Assembly (NCBI GenBank): GCA_029856295.1
Contig: JAHQWS010000310.1
Location: forward strand, 1-14,871
Reading direction: 5' to 3'
DNA: 14,871 bases
From: Promethearchaeia archaeon
GTDB taxonomy: Archaea; Asgardarchaeota; Lokiarchaeia; Sigyniarchaeales; SOKP01
Below, in pieces: positions 1 through 6,405 of this stretch (positions within the stretch are counted from its first letter, which is position 1; each line of letters starts with the position of its first letter). Position numbers and translations under genes: made by a program. The notes below the pieces were generated by a model. The model was not told the origin of the DNA. It saw only the letters and a list, made by a program, of their open reading frames with translations, and made no database searches.

Positions 1-2
1 AT

Positions 3-497
3 GAAACACTTCTCCAAGTAGGGCAGACACTGATGAAAAAAGAATTTAAGAAACACGGGCCAAAAAAAATCAATGAAAAAGGACATAAAATACTTTTTGC
101 ACCATATAATAAGCCATTCGAACCAGCAGAGACAGAATTTCAGTGGCTTAGCCGGGATCAAAATGAAGTAAATAAATATGCAAAAGATCCTTATTGCGGA
201 TATGCTTGCACTACGAACCTCTATAGCGAATTGTTATATGGTATAGGCAAGATTTGGAAAGAAGAAAGCGAAAAAAAGATTCCTGTGGACTTACCTATTT
301 ATTTAATTTCTGGTTCTGAGGACGCTTCGAACGATATGACCAAAAATCTCTTTAAACTGATTAAACGCTATAAAAACTATGGCATCAAGGATCTTACATA
401 TAAGATTTATGAGAGTGCCCGTCATAAAATTTTTAATGAAATTAATAGAGATGAAGTATTTAAAGATGTAATTGACTGGTTAGATTCGCATCTTTAA
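3..497 (+). CDS. Alpha/beta hydrolase (serine hydrolase, S33/monoacylglycerol-lipase-like), C-terminal part
   Basis: The frame is open to the left edge with no stop, so the N-terminal part, including the nucleophile serine, lies outside the window; the ATG at 33 is probably an internal methionine. The visible part has hallmarks of the monoacylglycerol-lipase-like group: an NKPF stretch (codons near 108-119), then WLSRD, a DPxCG stretch (DPYCG), then the GSED turn whose Asp (codon 321-323) fits the catalytic acid, and ARH, whose His (codon 423-425) fits the catalytic histidine, followed by NE and a C-terminal helix ending in WLDSHL. Family members hydrolyse esters such as monoacylglycerols or lysophospholipids in the cytoplasm; the substrate here cannot be read. 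The gene ends before a 219-bp AT-rich spacer, so it is probably the last gene of its unit. Confidence 0.85.
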   Translation, partial: ETLLQVGQTLMKKEFKKHGPKKINEKGHKILFAPYNKPFEPAETEFQWLSRDQNEVNKYAKDPYCGYACTTNLYSELLYGIGKIWKEESEKKIPVDLPIYLISGSEDASNDMTKNLFKLIKRYKNYGIKDLTYKIYESARHKIFNEINRDEVFKDVIDWLDSHL

Positions 498-716
498 CAT
501 TTATTTTTTTAATTCCTCTCAAGAAATTTAAATTTAGGTATTTGATTCGAAACTATATACTTGAATTCTTCACAAATTTTGATTTTTATTATCAAGTTAT
601 CTAGTGAAAATGAAATGGTTTTAATTTTAAAGTATTTTAAATTTTAATATAAATGCTACTATAAAAATAGCATTAATCTAATAAAACACAAAATATAATT
701 AAAAAGTAAAAATTTA
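498..716. other. AT-rich spacer with possible promoter
   Basis: This 219-bp spacer is very AT-rich and has no credible reading frame on either strand. It begins with a T-tract. Near its end a TATA-like AAATATAAT (about 690-698) sits some 20-25 bp before the TTG at 717, which would suit a very short leader or leaderless transcript of the downstream membrane-protein gene. Nothing else is recognisable. Confidence 0.4.
501..510 (+). terminator. T-tract, candidate terminator of the hydrolase gene
   Basis: A run of seven T (504-510) lies just after the hydrolase stop codon. Archaeal RNA polymerase commonly terminates at T-rich stretches without a hairpin. The assignment rests on position and base content only. 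Confidence 0.4.
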
Positions 717-1070
717 TTGTTCAAAAAGGTGATTTATATCGCAAAAGATAAAATAATTGGCTTCTTGATTATGGTCGTCGGCGTAATAATCGCTATCGTC
801 TATACCTTAGGCTCTGTAGTCGATCTCTATATGGAGACTTTAGGTGGTCAGACAAGCGGTTTCGAAGTTGGATTTATCACCGGTTTATTTGGCGGTATTG
901 ACATTTTCAACTGGAGATTATTTGTTGTATTACCTCTCTGGTTGCTTGTGATTTTAATCAGCATTATAGCCATATGGATTGGATATAGCATGCTCACAAC
1001 TCCTGCACCCGTTCCACTCGAAGAATTGGAAGAGGAGCTGGCTGCTGAAGAAGCTGCCGAAAACGACTAG
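717..1070 (+). CDS. Small two-helix membrane protein of unknown function
   Basis: I do not recognise this 117-residue protein. It has a short basic N-terminus (MFKKVIYIAKDK), a first hydrophobic helix at about residues 13-35, a roughly 30-residue glycine-rich loop containing GGQTSGFE and GLFGG, a second helix at about 67-91, and an acidic C-terminal tail (residues 100-117, rich in Glu). The lysines before helix 1 and the acidic tail suggest both ends face the cytoplasm, with the loop outside. The TTG start is the first possible one after an in-frame stop at 696; the next start, ATG at 771, would remove most of the basic N-terminus and part of helix 1. No clear ribosome-binding site precedes TTG, which fits leaderless initiation. 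The gene stands alone and is followed by a strong T-rich terminator. Confidence 0.7.
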   Translation: MFKKVIYIAKDKIIGFLIMVVGVIIAIVYTLGSVVDLYMETLGGQTSGFEVGFITGLFGGIDIFNWRLFVVLPLWLLVILISIIAIWIGYSMLTTPAPVPLEELEEELAAEEAAEND

Positions 1071-1095
1071 AAAATTTCCTAAAATAAATTAATAA

Positions 1096-1124
1096 TTTTT
1101 TTTCTTATTTTCCTTTTTTTTCCC
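1096..1124 (+). terminator. Double T-tract terminator
   Basis: Two runs of eight T (1096-1103 and 1114-1121), separated by a pyrimidine-rich stretch, begin about 25 bp after the membrane-protein stop codon. This is the typical form of an archaeal intrinsic terminator and separates that gene from the GNAT-ribokinase-cupin set. Confidence 0.6.
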
Positions 1125-1149
1125 TAAAAACCATTTGGTAGTATAGATA

Positions 1150-1200
1150 AGATCTTTGAACAATAAATTATTATGAAGATCAATAATATGTATAATTATT
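1150..1200. repeat. Two adjacent short inverted repeats upstream of the GNAT gene
   Basis: GATCTT (1151-1156) is mirrored by AAGATC (1176-1181), with a smaller inverted AATAA/TTATT inside it. Immediately after, AATAAT (1182-1187) is mirrored by ATTATT (1195-1200) around a 7-nt loop. They lie in the promoter or leader region of the acetyltransferase gene, with a TATA-like TATAATTA at 1191-1198. They could be operator half-sites, a leader structure or chance in AT-rich DNA. Confidence 0.3.
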
Positions 1201-1253
1201 AGCGATTTTGTACCCTCGAACCTTAAAGAAATAATGAAAAAAGGTAAATATAT

Positions 1254-1706
1254 ATGATTACACTAAGGGTTCTCGGAAAGGAAGATTTAACTTCATTGAA
1301 GGTTTTGTTAGATGACCTAAATAATGTCGTAAGAATCAAACATGAAATTAATGAAAAAGACTTAGATAGTATTTACGTAAATATGGAAAAATATCCAGAA
1401 ATTTACTCGAATTATGTCGCAATTGAAAATGACAAAATAGTAGGATTCTTATCGCTAATATTTTATAAAACATTTCTACATATGGGGGGTACTGCTTTAA
1501 TTAATGAATTTGTAGTATCTAACAGTCACAGAAATAAAGGAATTGGGAAAAGACTGATTCAGAAAGCTTTTGAATCTGCAATAAGTAGAGGGATGGATGA
1601 AATTGAGGTTGGAACAGAAATATCGAATACAAAAGCTCAAAATTTTTATAAAAAGACAGGTTTTAATGAAGAATTTGTATTATTAGGAAGAGAATTCGAT
1701 AAATAA
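1254..1706 (+). CDS. GNAT-family N-acetyltransferase
   Basis: This 150-residue protein has the length and layout of a single-domain GCN5-related acetyltransferase, which moves an acetyl group from acetyl-CoA to an amine. Motif A, which binds the CoA pyrophosphate, is HRNKGIGKR (residues 92-100), after the beta strand INEFVVS. Motif B is visible as NTKAQNFYKKTGF (125-137), with the usual Asn-Ala-Phe-Tyr-Gly-Phe pattern. The middle strand DKIVGFLSL (60-68) also fits the fold. The substrate cannot be told. An AAAAAAGGT stretch about 10 nt before the ATG may serve as ribosome-binding site. The gene is first in a three-gene run with ribokinase and a cupin, so it is probably co-transcribed with them; whether it shares their pathway is open. 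Confidence 0.9.
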   Translation: MITLRVLGKEDLTSLKVLLDDLNNVVRIKHEINEKDLDSIYVNMEKYPEIYSNYVAIENDKIVGFLSLIFYKTFLHMGGTALINEFVVSNSHRNKGIGKRLIQKAFESAISRGMDEIEVGTEISNTKAQNFYKKTGFNEEFVLLGREFDK

Positions 1707-1731
1707 ATGAACACTTAAACTTAAGATTATT

Positions 1732-2700
1732 ATGAATGAGAAGGAAAATGATGAAAATTACGTTCTAATTATCGGTTCTAGTAATATGGACTTAAATATT
1801 TATTCTCAGAGACTCCCTAAACCGGGAGAGACGGTCACTGGTGGAATTTTTCAGCAGTTTTTGGGCGGGAAAGGTGCTAACCAAGCAGTTAGTTCAGTAC
1901 GTTCTGGTGCGAACACTATTTTTATAGGAAGAATTGGAACAGACGCTTTTGGAGACCAGATGATATCTCGATTGACTATGGAAGGAATCGATATAAGCCA
2001 TGCTATTAGAGATCCTCAACACGCAAGCGGAGTTGCTTTTATTATGATTGACAAGAGCGGTGAGAATATGATATGTGTGGCACCAGGAGCTAATTTTCAC
2101 TTAGGCAAATCAGATATAATCAAATCCTCTGAAATTATTAAAAATGCCACTTCATTAGTGGTTCAGATGGAAATTCCGATTGACACTATCGAAGAAATAT
2201 ATAAAGTTGCCTCTGAAGGAAACGTTATTAAAATTCTAAATCCCGCACCTTTAAAGGATATTCCCGTAAATATTTTAAAAAACATTGATATCATAATTCC
2301 AAATGAAGGGGAATTATATCGTTTACATTCCCTCTTAAAGCTCCCTGAGATCAAATCTGAAGGGAAAAATAAAATTATCCAAACCTCGAAAGCTATTGCT
2401 GAGTTAGGAATAGCGTTCATTATTACTACCTTAGGTAGTAAAGGTTGTTTAATTTATGATAGAGAAAATGAAGAAGTCATAGAAATGCCCGCAATTAAGG
2501 TAAAGGCTGTAGATACAGTAGGGGCAGGGGATTGTTTCAATGGTGTATTAGCAAGTAAATTATGTAGTGGCGAAACCATTGTAAATGCTGTAAAGTATGC
2601 CACAGCTGCAGCTTCTATAGCTGTAACTCGAAAGGGAGCCCAAGATTCCATGCCCTATGCTGAAGAAATTGAAGAACAATTTAAAAAATTAAGTAATTAA
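1732..2700 (+). CDS. rbsK: Ribokinase (PfkB-family sugar kinase)
   Basis: Ribokinase phosphorylates D-ribose at O5 with ATP, feeding free ribose into the pentose-phosphate or nucleotide pools. The 322-residue protein carries the ribokinase set of motifs: GSSNMDL (residues 15-21), PKPGET (29-34), the PfkB signature GGKGANQA (45-52), NPAP (170-173), PNEGEL (190-195), TTLGSKG (232-238) for the nucleotide site, and DTVGAGDCFNG (261-271) with catalytic base Asp267. The C-terminal AVTRKGAQDSMP (287-298) is characteristic of ribokinase rather than fructokinase or adenosine kinase and contributes to the monovalent-cation site. Deoxyribokinase is the main alternative, since the two share these motifs. 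It starts 25 bp after the GNAT gene and ends 20 bp before the cupin gene. No ribose transporter is in view. Confidence 0.93.
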   Translation: MNEKENDENYVLIIGSSNMDLNIYSQRLPKPGETVTGGIFQQFLGGKGANQAVSSVRSGANTIFIGRIGTDAFGDQMISRLTMEGIDISHAIRDPQHASGVAFIMIDKSGENMICVAPGANFHLGKSDIIKSSEIIKNATSLVVQMEIPIDTIEEIYKVASEGNVIKILNPAPLKDIPVNILKNIDIIIPNEGELYRLHSLLKLPEIKSEGKNKIIQTSKAIAELGIAFIITTLGSKGCLIYDRENEEVIEMPAIKVKAVDTVGAGDCFNGVLASKLCSGETIVNAVKYATAAASIAVTRKGAQDSMPYAEEIEEQFKKLSN

Positions 2701-2720
2701 ACTTCTTAAAAAGAGCTATT

Positions 2721-3392
2721 ATGACGCTTAAAGAAAAAATTCCAGGAAAAAGAGGAACCTTTCTTAGAAAAAACGGTTCATCAAAGTTAAAATTATTCAT
2801 TAATCACGCTACTCATAAATCCATTTTTGTAATTAATGGTGAGAAGTTTATAACCGAAAATTTATCCTCATCTGAATTGATAATACAACCAAATGACTAT
2901 TATATGCTAATCAACAACGGGAATGAAAAGGTTGAAGTTGGCTATAGTTTAGATGTTTCTAGGCATGAAATTATTTATGATCCATATAAATTTGAAGAAT
3001 TAGAAAAAAAAAATTACACCCCTGAATATTTGAAAAAAATATACAAGGTTCCTGAAGGTTACATAGATATCTTGCCAAAGTGGTATAGCTTTAAATTTAC
3101 CTATAAAGATTATAACATCCTTTTTGTAAGACCCCAATTAGGCATTTCAATTCAAATACATACACACAGAAACGAGTTTTGGGAAATTCTAGCAGGAAAA
3201 CCAATCATAGTTAATGGCGACACTGTTCATTATTTTGTTGAGAATAACACTAAGTTTGAAATCCCCATAAATACCTTACATTCTGTTATCAATCCTAATA
3301 TAGACAAATTTGTAATTTTAAAGGAGCAATGGAGTGGATATTTTGATGAGGAAGATATTAAAAGAGTGTTTAATCCCAATAATTATACCTAA
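2721..3392 (+). CDS. Two-barrel cupin, mannose-6-phosphate isomerase (type II)-like
   Basis: The C-terminal half (about residues 120-220) is a cupin with a full set of metal ligands: His147 and His149 in an HxHxxExW motif, Glu152, and His187 in TLHSVINP. The HxHxxExW form and the following ILAGKPIIVNG are typical of type II phosphomannose isomerase and related sugar isomerases or epimerases. The N-terminal half (about 10-80) has the beta-strand and turn rhythm of another cupin barrel (SIFVINGEKF, ELIIQPNDYYML) but lacks the His/Glu ligands, so the protein looks like a bicupin with one dead barrel. At 223 residues it is far shorter than PMI/GMP fusion enzymes. It lies 20 bp after ribokinase, so a sugar or sugar-phosphate substrate is plausible. 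The exact reaction is not determined; confidence is high for the fold, low for the substrate. Confidence 0.8.
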   Translation: MTLKEKIPGKRGTFLRKNGSSKLKLFINHATHKSIFVINGEKFITENLSSSELIIQPNDYYMLINNGNEKVEVGYSLDVSRHEIIYDPYKFEELEKKNYTPEYLKKIYKVPEGYIDILPKWYSFKFTYKDYNILFVRPQLGISIQIHTHRNEFWEILAGKPIIVNGDTVHYFVENNTKFEIPINTLHSVINPNIDKFVILKEQWSGYFDEEDIKRVFNPNNYT

Positions 3393-3426
3393 GTAAAAAG
3401 CTCGTTCTAAAGAAATTAATCAAAAT

Positions 3427-3488
3427 AAACGATAAAAATTGCGTTTCTTTCAAACTTTACTTATTCCTTTTTAAATTTTATGCTTTTT
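3427..3488 (+). terminator. Candidate terminator of the GNAT-ribokinase-cupin unit
   Basis: A small inverted repeat AAACG (3427-3431)/CGTTT (3442-3446) overlaps a longer pair AAAGAAA (3409-3415)/TTTCTTT (3444-3450), followed by pyrimidine-rich DNA with two runs of five T (3468-3472 and 3484-3488). The T-rich part is the stronger argument; the hairpins are short. Confidence 0.4.
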
Positions 3489-3581
3489 ACTTGCGTTCTT
3501 AGTAAATTTATAACTCTTTTTAATAAAGTTAAAAAATTAAGCAATACTAAAAACCTTACACGTAATAAATAAACCATAAGT

Positions 3582-3600
3582 TTTATACAGAAAAATATAA
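3582..3600 (+). promoter_or_regulatory. Candidate TATA promoter of the ribosomal-protein cluster
   Basis: TTTATAC (3582-3588), with a purine/A-rich stretch before it (ACCATAAG, usable as BRE), lies about 40 bp before the uS19 ATG. A second AT-rich match, AAATATAAA, follows at about 3593-3601. With the usual 22-27 bp spacing, the first box would place the transcript start near 3610 and leave a leader of about 15 nt. This is the main spacer before the 19-gene cluster (233 bp). Confidence 0.5.
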
Positions 3601-3625
3601 AAGGAACAAGTAGATTGATGAAAAA

Positions 3626-4129
3626 ATGGCTCCTAATGAAGAATTAAATGAAGAAGACTCAGACGAATTAAAAGAAGAGGAGATTTCTGAAGAAGAAGAT
3701 GAATTAGATACAGAAGCAGAGTTAGACCGTCTTAGATTTCATTATCGCGGCCACACATTAGACGCACTGAAAAAAATGAATATGGATCAATTTATTCAAT
3801 TACTTCCCGCAAGAGCAAGACGTTCCCTAAGACGTGGTCTACCACCTCGTCAAAAAAAACTATTAGAACGATTAAGAAGGGCATATCGAGCGAAAAAAAG
3901 AGGAAAAGATCTCCTCACTCGTACTCATGTAAGAGATATGATTATTTTCCCTGAAATGGTGGGATTGAAAATTGGTGTGTATAACGGTTTAAGATTTGAA
4001 ATCGTTGAGATAAAACCTGAAATGATTGGTCATTATTTAGGAGAATTTTCCTTAACTCGAAAGCATGTGCAACATGGATCTCCTGGTATTGGAGCCACTA
4101 GAAGTTCAAAATATGTTCCATTAAAATGA
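3626..4129 (+). CDS. rps19: Small-subunit ribosomal protein uS19, with acidic N-terminal extension
   Basis: uS19 sits in the head of the small subunit and contacts 16S rRNA, uS13 and the tRNA region. The conserved body shows RTHVRDMIIFPEMVG (about 99-113) and the C-terminal signature GEFSLTRKHVQHGSPGIGATRSS (119-141 region to near the end), diagnostic for archaeal/eukaryotic uS19. At 167 residues it is longer than usual archaeal forms (roughly 130-150). The first 34 residues contain 19 Asp/Glu and almost no basic residue before the conserved FHYRGHTLDAL. ATG at 3626 is the natural start; the nearby ATG at 3618 is in another frame. Ribosome-binding signal is weak (TTGATGA just upstream). This is the first gene of the cluster; uL2, which usually precedes it, is absent. 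Confidence 0.95.
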   Translation: MAPNEELNEEDSDELKEEEISEEEDELDTEAELDRLRFHYRGHTLDALKKMNMDQFIQLLPARARRSLRRGLPPRQKKLLERLRRAYRAKKRGKDLLTRTHVRDMIIFPEMVGLKIGVYNGLRFEIVEIKPEMIGHYLGEFSLTRKHVQHGSPGIGATRSSKYVPLK

Positions 4130-4162
4130 TTAAAATTATAATATTAAGTGAGATGAAGAAAT

Positions 4163-4642
4163 ATGCCTACATGGGAATATAGTTTTCAAGAACAAAGATA
4201 TGATACAGATAGAATTGCTAAGGCATCTGGGAGAGATTTACGAATCAAACCTAAGCACGCAAGAGAGATTTGTGCGTGTATTAAGGGAATGAGAGTTGAT
4301 AGAGCGAAGAGCTTTTTAGAAGGTGTGATTCAATTAAAAAGATCCGTCCCATTTAGGCGTCATAAAAAGAAACAAGCGCATAGGAAAGATTTAAAAGAAT
4401 TTAAATGGTATGCGGGAAGATACCCTCAAAAAGCTGCGGCAAGAGTGTATGAAGTTCTTACAGCTGTAGAATCTAATGCCGAATATAAAGGCTTAGATGT
4501 TGATTTATGTAGAATAATTCACGCTGCAGCGAATAGAGGAAGGGTTATAAAACGCTATATTGAACGTGCGCATGGAAGATCTTCCGCAAAATATAAACAT
4601 CTTTCACACGTAGAACTTGTAATATATGAAGTCCCTGGATAA
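4163..4642 (+). CDS. rpl22: Large-subunit ribosomal protein uL22
   Basis: uL22 binds 23S rRNA and lines the polypeptide exit tunnel with its long beta hairpin. The 159-residue protein begins MPTWEYSFQ, followed by the archaeal YDTDRIAKASGRDLRIKPKHARE region. Further landmarks are PFRRHKKKQAHR (tunnel-facing basic loop), GRYPQKAAARV, and the C-terminal RGRVIKRYIERAHGRSSA with HVELVIYE as final strand. Length is normal for Archaea. The ATG has AAGTGAGATGA upstream as ribosome-binding site. It starts 33 bp after uS19 and is followed by 65 bp, the longest gap in the cluster. Confidence 0.96.
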   Translation: MPTWEYSFQEQRYDTDRIAKASGRDLRIKPKHAREICACIKGMRVDRAKSFLEGVIQLKRSVPFRRHKKKQAHRKDLKEFKWYAGRYPQKAAARVYEVLTAVESNAEYKGLDVDLCRIIHAAANRGRVIKRYIERAHGRSSAKYKHLSHVELVIYEVPG

Positions 4643-4654
4643 TTTAATTAATGA

Positions 4655-4663
4655 TTATAAAAT
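4655..4663 (+). promoter_or_regulatory. Possible internal TATA box before uS3
   Basis: TTATAAAAT lies within the 65-bp uL22-uS3 gap, about 45 bp before the TTG start of uS3. Spacing would allow a transcript start near 4685. In DNA this AT-rich such matches arise by chance, so this is only a candidate. Confidence 0.2.
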
Positions 4664-4707
4664 ACTAATGTAATTTCAAAAAAATAATTAAAAAAATTGA
4701 TTAAAAC

Positions 4708-5487
4708 TTGCCGTTATCGAAGCATTTTATTGAACAAGGAATAAAATTAATGCAAATTAATGAATATTTACGCTCAGAACTTGTGCGAGCGGGATTTGCC
4801 GGAATTGATTTACAAAAAACTCCGTTAGGAGTAAGGATTACATTAAAGACCTCTAGGCCAGGACTTGTGATTGGAAAAGGCGGAAAACGGATTCAAGAAA
4901 TTACTGATGTTCTAGAACAGCGATTTGGATTGGAAATGCCTCAGATCGAAGTAGAAGAAGTAGAACAACCAGATATAGATGCTCAAATAATGGCAGAGAG
5001 ATTAGCCTACAGTTTAGATCGAGGTAGACATTATAGAAGAGCAGGATATTATATTTTAAGAAAAGTAATGGATGCGGGCGCGAAAGGAGTTGAGATTAAA
5101 GTTTCAGGTAAGGTAACCTCTCAAAGAGCAAGAACCCAAATTTTCCGGGCAGGAACAATGAAAAAAAGTGGGCACCCTGCCCAAGAAGCTGTAGATAAAG
5201 GTGTAGCTGTGTGCATCCAAAAGAGCGGCGTACTGGGAGTAGTAGTTAAAATTTTGCATGCTGGTTATAAAACAGGGGATGGAGTTAAAATTAAAAAGGA
5301 CGAGTTAAAAAAGGTACAAAAAGAAATAGAGGTAAAACTTGGTAAGAACCGAAATAGATTGGAAATCGAGGAAGAGATAATAGAAGGGGAAATCGATGAA
5401 GAAGTTAAAGAAATAATAGATGAAGTAGATGAAGAGGATGTGGAAGAAATCTCTATAGAGTCAGAAGAAGAGGAAAATAAAGAATAA
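4708..5487 (+). CDS. rps3: Small-subunit ribosomal protein uS3, with acidic C-terminal tail
   Basis: uS3 forms part of the mRNA entry channel. The start is TTG at 4708, giving MPLSKHFIEQG, the expected uS3 beginning; no ATG fits. The N-terminal KH domain carries the GxxG loop VIGKGG (Gly56-Gly59). The C-terminal domain shows GVEIKVSGKVTSQRAR (127-142) and FRAGTMKKSGHPA. The conserved part ends at about residue 215; the last 41 residues (219-259) hold 24 Asp/Glu and almost no other charge, an acidic low-complexity tail. Acidic uS3 tails occur in Archaea, but this one is long. The ribosome-binding signal is poor (AATTGATT), so initiation may depend on translation from uL22 or on a separate transcript. 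Confidence 0.95.
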   Translation: MPLSKHFIEQGIKLMQINEYLRSELVRAGFAGIDLQKTPLGVRITLKTSRPGLVIGKGGKRIQEITDVLEQRFGLEMPQIEVEEVEQPDIDAQIMAERLAYSLDRGRHYRRAGYYILRKVMDAGAKGVEIKVSGKVTSQRARTQIFRAGTMKKSGHPAQEAVDKGVAVCIQKSGVLGVVVKILHAGYKTGDGVKIKKDELKKVQKEIEVKLGKNRNRLEIEEEIIEGEIDEEVKEIIDEVDEEDVEEISIESEEEENKE

Positions 5488-5513
5488 TAATAATTATTGA
5501 AAAAGTGAAAACA

Positions 5514-5750
5514 ATGAAAATTGTAACTGCTGCACAAGTCCGACAAATGGATGATAGAGAAAGGGATAGGACGTTGGTTGATTTAAGAGAAGAATTGATG
5601 ATCTTATATTCTACCCAGACGGGTGGTGGAGTTTCTGATAATCCTGCCAAAGCAAAAATGTTAAGGAAACAAATAGCAAGAATTTTGACTATCATAAAAG
5701 AAGAAGAATTGCAACAAAAAGAAGAAGGATGGTATGAAGAAGAAGAATGA
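5514..5750 (+). CDS. rpl29: Large-subunit ribosomal protein uL29
   Basis: uL29 lies near the exit-tunnel mouth, next to uL23. The 78-residue product shows the family pattern: a first helix with MDDRERDRTLVDLREELM, then GGVSDNPAKAKMLRKQIARILTI, where the NP and the IARILT helix are diagnostic. The tail is acidic (EEGWYEEEE). I chose ATG at 5514 rather than the in-frame GTG at 5505, because AAAAGTGAAA around that GTG looks like the ribosome-binding site, 6 nt before the ATG. Its stop overlaps the start of rnp1 by four bases (ATGA, 5747-5750), so the two are probably translationally coupled. Confidence 0.94.
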   Translation: MKIVTAAQVRQMDDRERDRTLVDLREELMILYSTQTGGGVSDNPAKAKMLRKQIARILTIIKEEELQQKEEGWYEEEE

Positions 5751-6061
5751 AAGCAAATCCCAAATATTTAATATATCACGATTTAATTGGTTTGTATGCT
5801 TATGCTAAACTTATTTCGAAGAAAAAAAATGAAGAATATAATGATATAGGTATGATAATTGATGATACCAAAAATATGCTAATTACCGAAAAAAATAAAA
5901 TTACAAAAAAATATATCAAAAAAGACCATGTATTTAGGTTTAAACTTCCAAGTGAAAAGAATGATAGTGAGGAACATATGTTGGAAGTGAATGGGACTAA
6001 GATTGTAGGTCGTCCCGAAAATAGATTAAGAACTTTAAGAAAAAAGAGATGGTTGAGATGA
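5747..6061 (+). CDS. rnp1: RNase P protein component 1 (Rpp29/Pop4 family)
   Basis: Rnp1 is one of the archaeal RNase P proteins; with Rpp21 it supports the specificity domain of RNase P RNA, which trims tRNA 5' leaders. The 104-residue protein has the Sm-like barrel pattern of the family: LIYHDLIGLYAYA (residues 8-20), GMIIDDTKNMLITE (35-48, matching the family's VVDETRNTLVI strand), KKDHVFRFKLP (58-68), and the C-terminal signature VNGTKIVGRPENRLR (82-96). Location between uL29 and uS17 is the classical archaeal one. Both ends overlap neighbours by four bases (ATGA at 5747 and 6058), the tightest coupling in the cluster. The SUI1/eIF1-like gene often found beside rnp1 is absent. Confidence 0.95.
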   Translation: MKANPKYLIYHDLIGLYAYAKLISKKKNEEYNDIGMIIDDTKNMLITEKNKITKKYIKKDHVFRFKLPSEKNDSEEHMLEVNGTKIVGRPENRLRTLRKKRWLR

Positions 6062-6405
6062 GTAAGAATATTGGTGTGCCTGGAGTTGCTCCTCCTAAAA
6101 TAAAAGAATGTAATGATAGTTTTTGTCCTTTTCATGGGACGACAAGAATTAGGGGAAAAATAACTCAAGGTATTGTGGTGTCTAAAAAAACCCGAAATAC
6201 TGTCATAATTAGACGAGATTATGTTCAATTTGTTAAAAAATATCAAAGATATGAAAGACGTAATTCACGACTTTCGTGTCATTTACCTGAATGTTTAAGA
6301 TCAGAAATAGAGATAGGAGATTTAGTACGAGTTGGCGAGAGCCGAAAAATTTCAAAAACAAAAGCATTTATTGTTTTAGATAAAATAGTCGGTGGGGGGA
6401 GTTAA
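6058..6405 (+). CDS. rps17: Small-subunit ribosomal protein uS17
   Basis: uS17 is an early-binding OB-fold protein of the small-subunit body. The archaeal N-terminal motif PPKIKECNDSFCPFHG (residues 12-27) is followed by RGKITQGIVVS, KKYQRYERRNSRLSCHLPEC (60-79) and the closing strands GDLVRVGESRKISKTKAF (87-104). Cys18, Cys23, His26, Cys74 and Cys79 could allow metal binding, but this is not established. I start at ATG 6058, which overlaps the rnp1 stop in ATGA; the in-frame ATG at 6049 would put the start within the likely ribosome-binding stretch GGTTGAG. The product is then 115 residues, a normal archaeal length. The C-terminal codons for Gly-Gly-Gly-Ser double as the ribosome-binding site of uL14. 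Confidence 0.94.
   Translation: MSKNIGVPGVAPPKIKECNDSFCPFHGTTRIRGKITQGIVVSKKTRNTVIIRRDYVQFVKKYQRYERRNSRLSCHLPECLRSEIEIGDLVRVGESRKISKTKAFIVLDKIVGGGS

Noticed and set aside
33..35. ATG 33 as true start of the hydrolase
   Set aside because: The frame continues upstream to the window edge, and the product from 33 would lack the nucleophile half of the fold, so the gene is cut by the edge rather than short.
1894..2651. Three minus-strand frames inside the ribokinase gene
   Set aside because: They lie wholly within a gene whose motifs are complete from end to end.
5362..5484. Purine-rich GAA/GAG/GAT stretch as a simple repeat
   Set aside because: There is no fixed repeat unit; it is codon use for an acidic tail.
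5265..5695. Minus-strand reading frames opposite uS3 and uL29 (Ser/Ile/Phe-rich products)
   Set aside because: They mirror the GAA/GAG-rich acidic tail of uS3 and uL29, which reads as Ser/Phe-rich on the other strand; the plus-strand genes are certain.
5800..6246. 148-codon minus-strand frame opposite rnp1 and uS17
   Set aside because: It spans two well-identified plus-strand genes, its product is Phe/Ser/Ile-rich as expected from antisense of Lys/Glu codons, and it matches no known protein.
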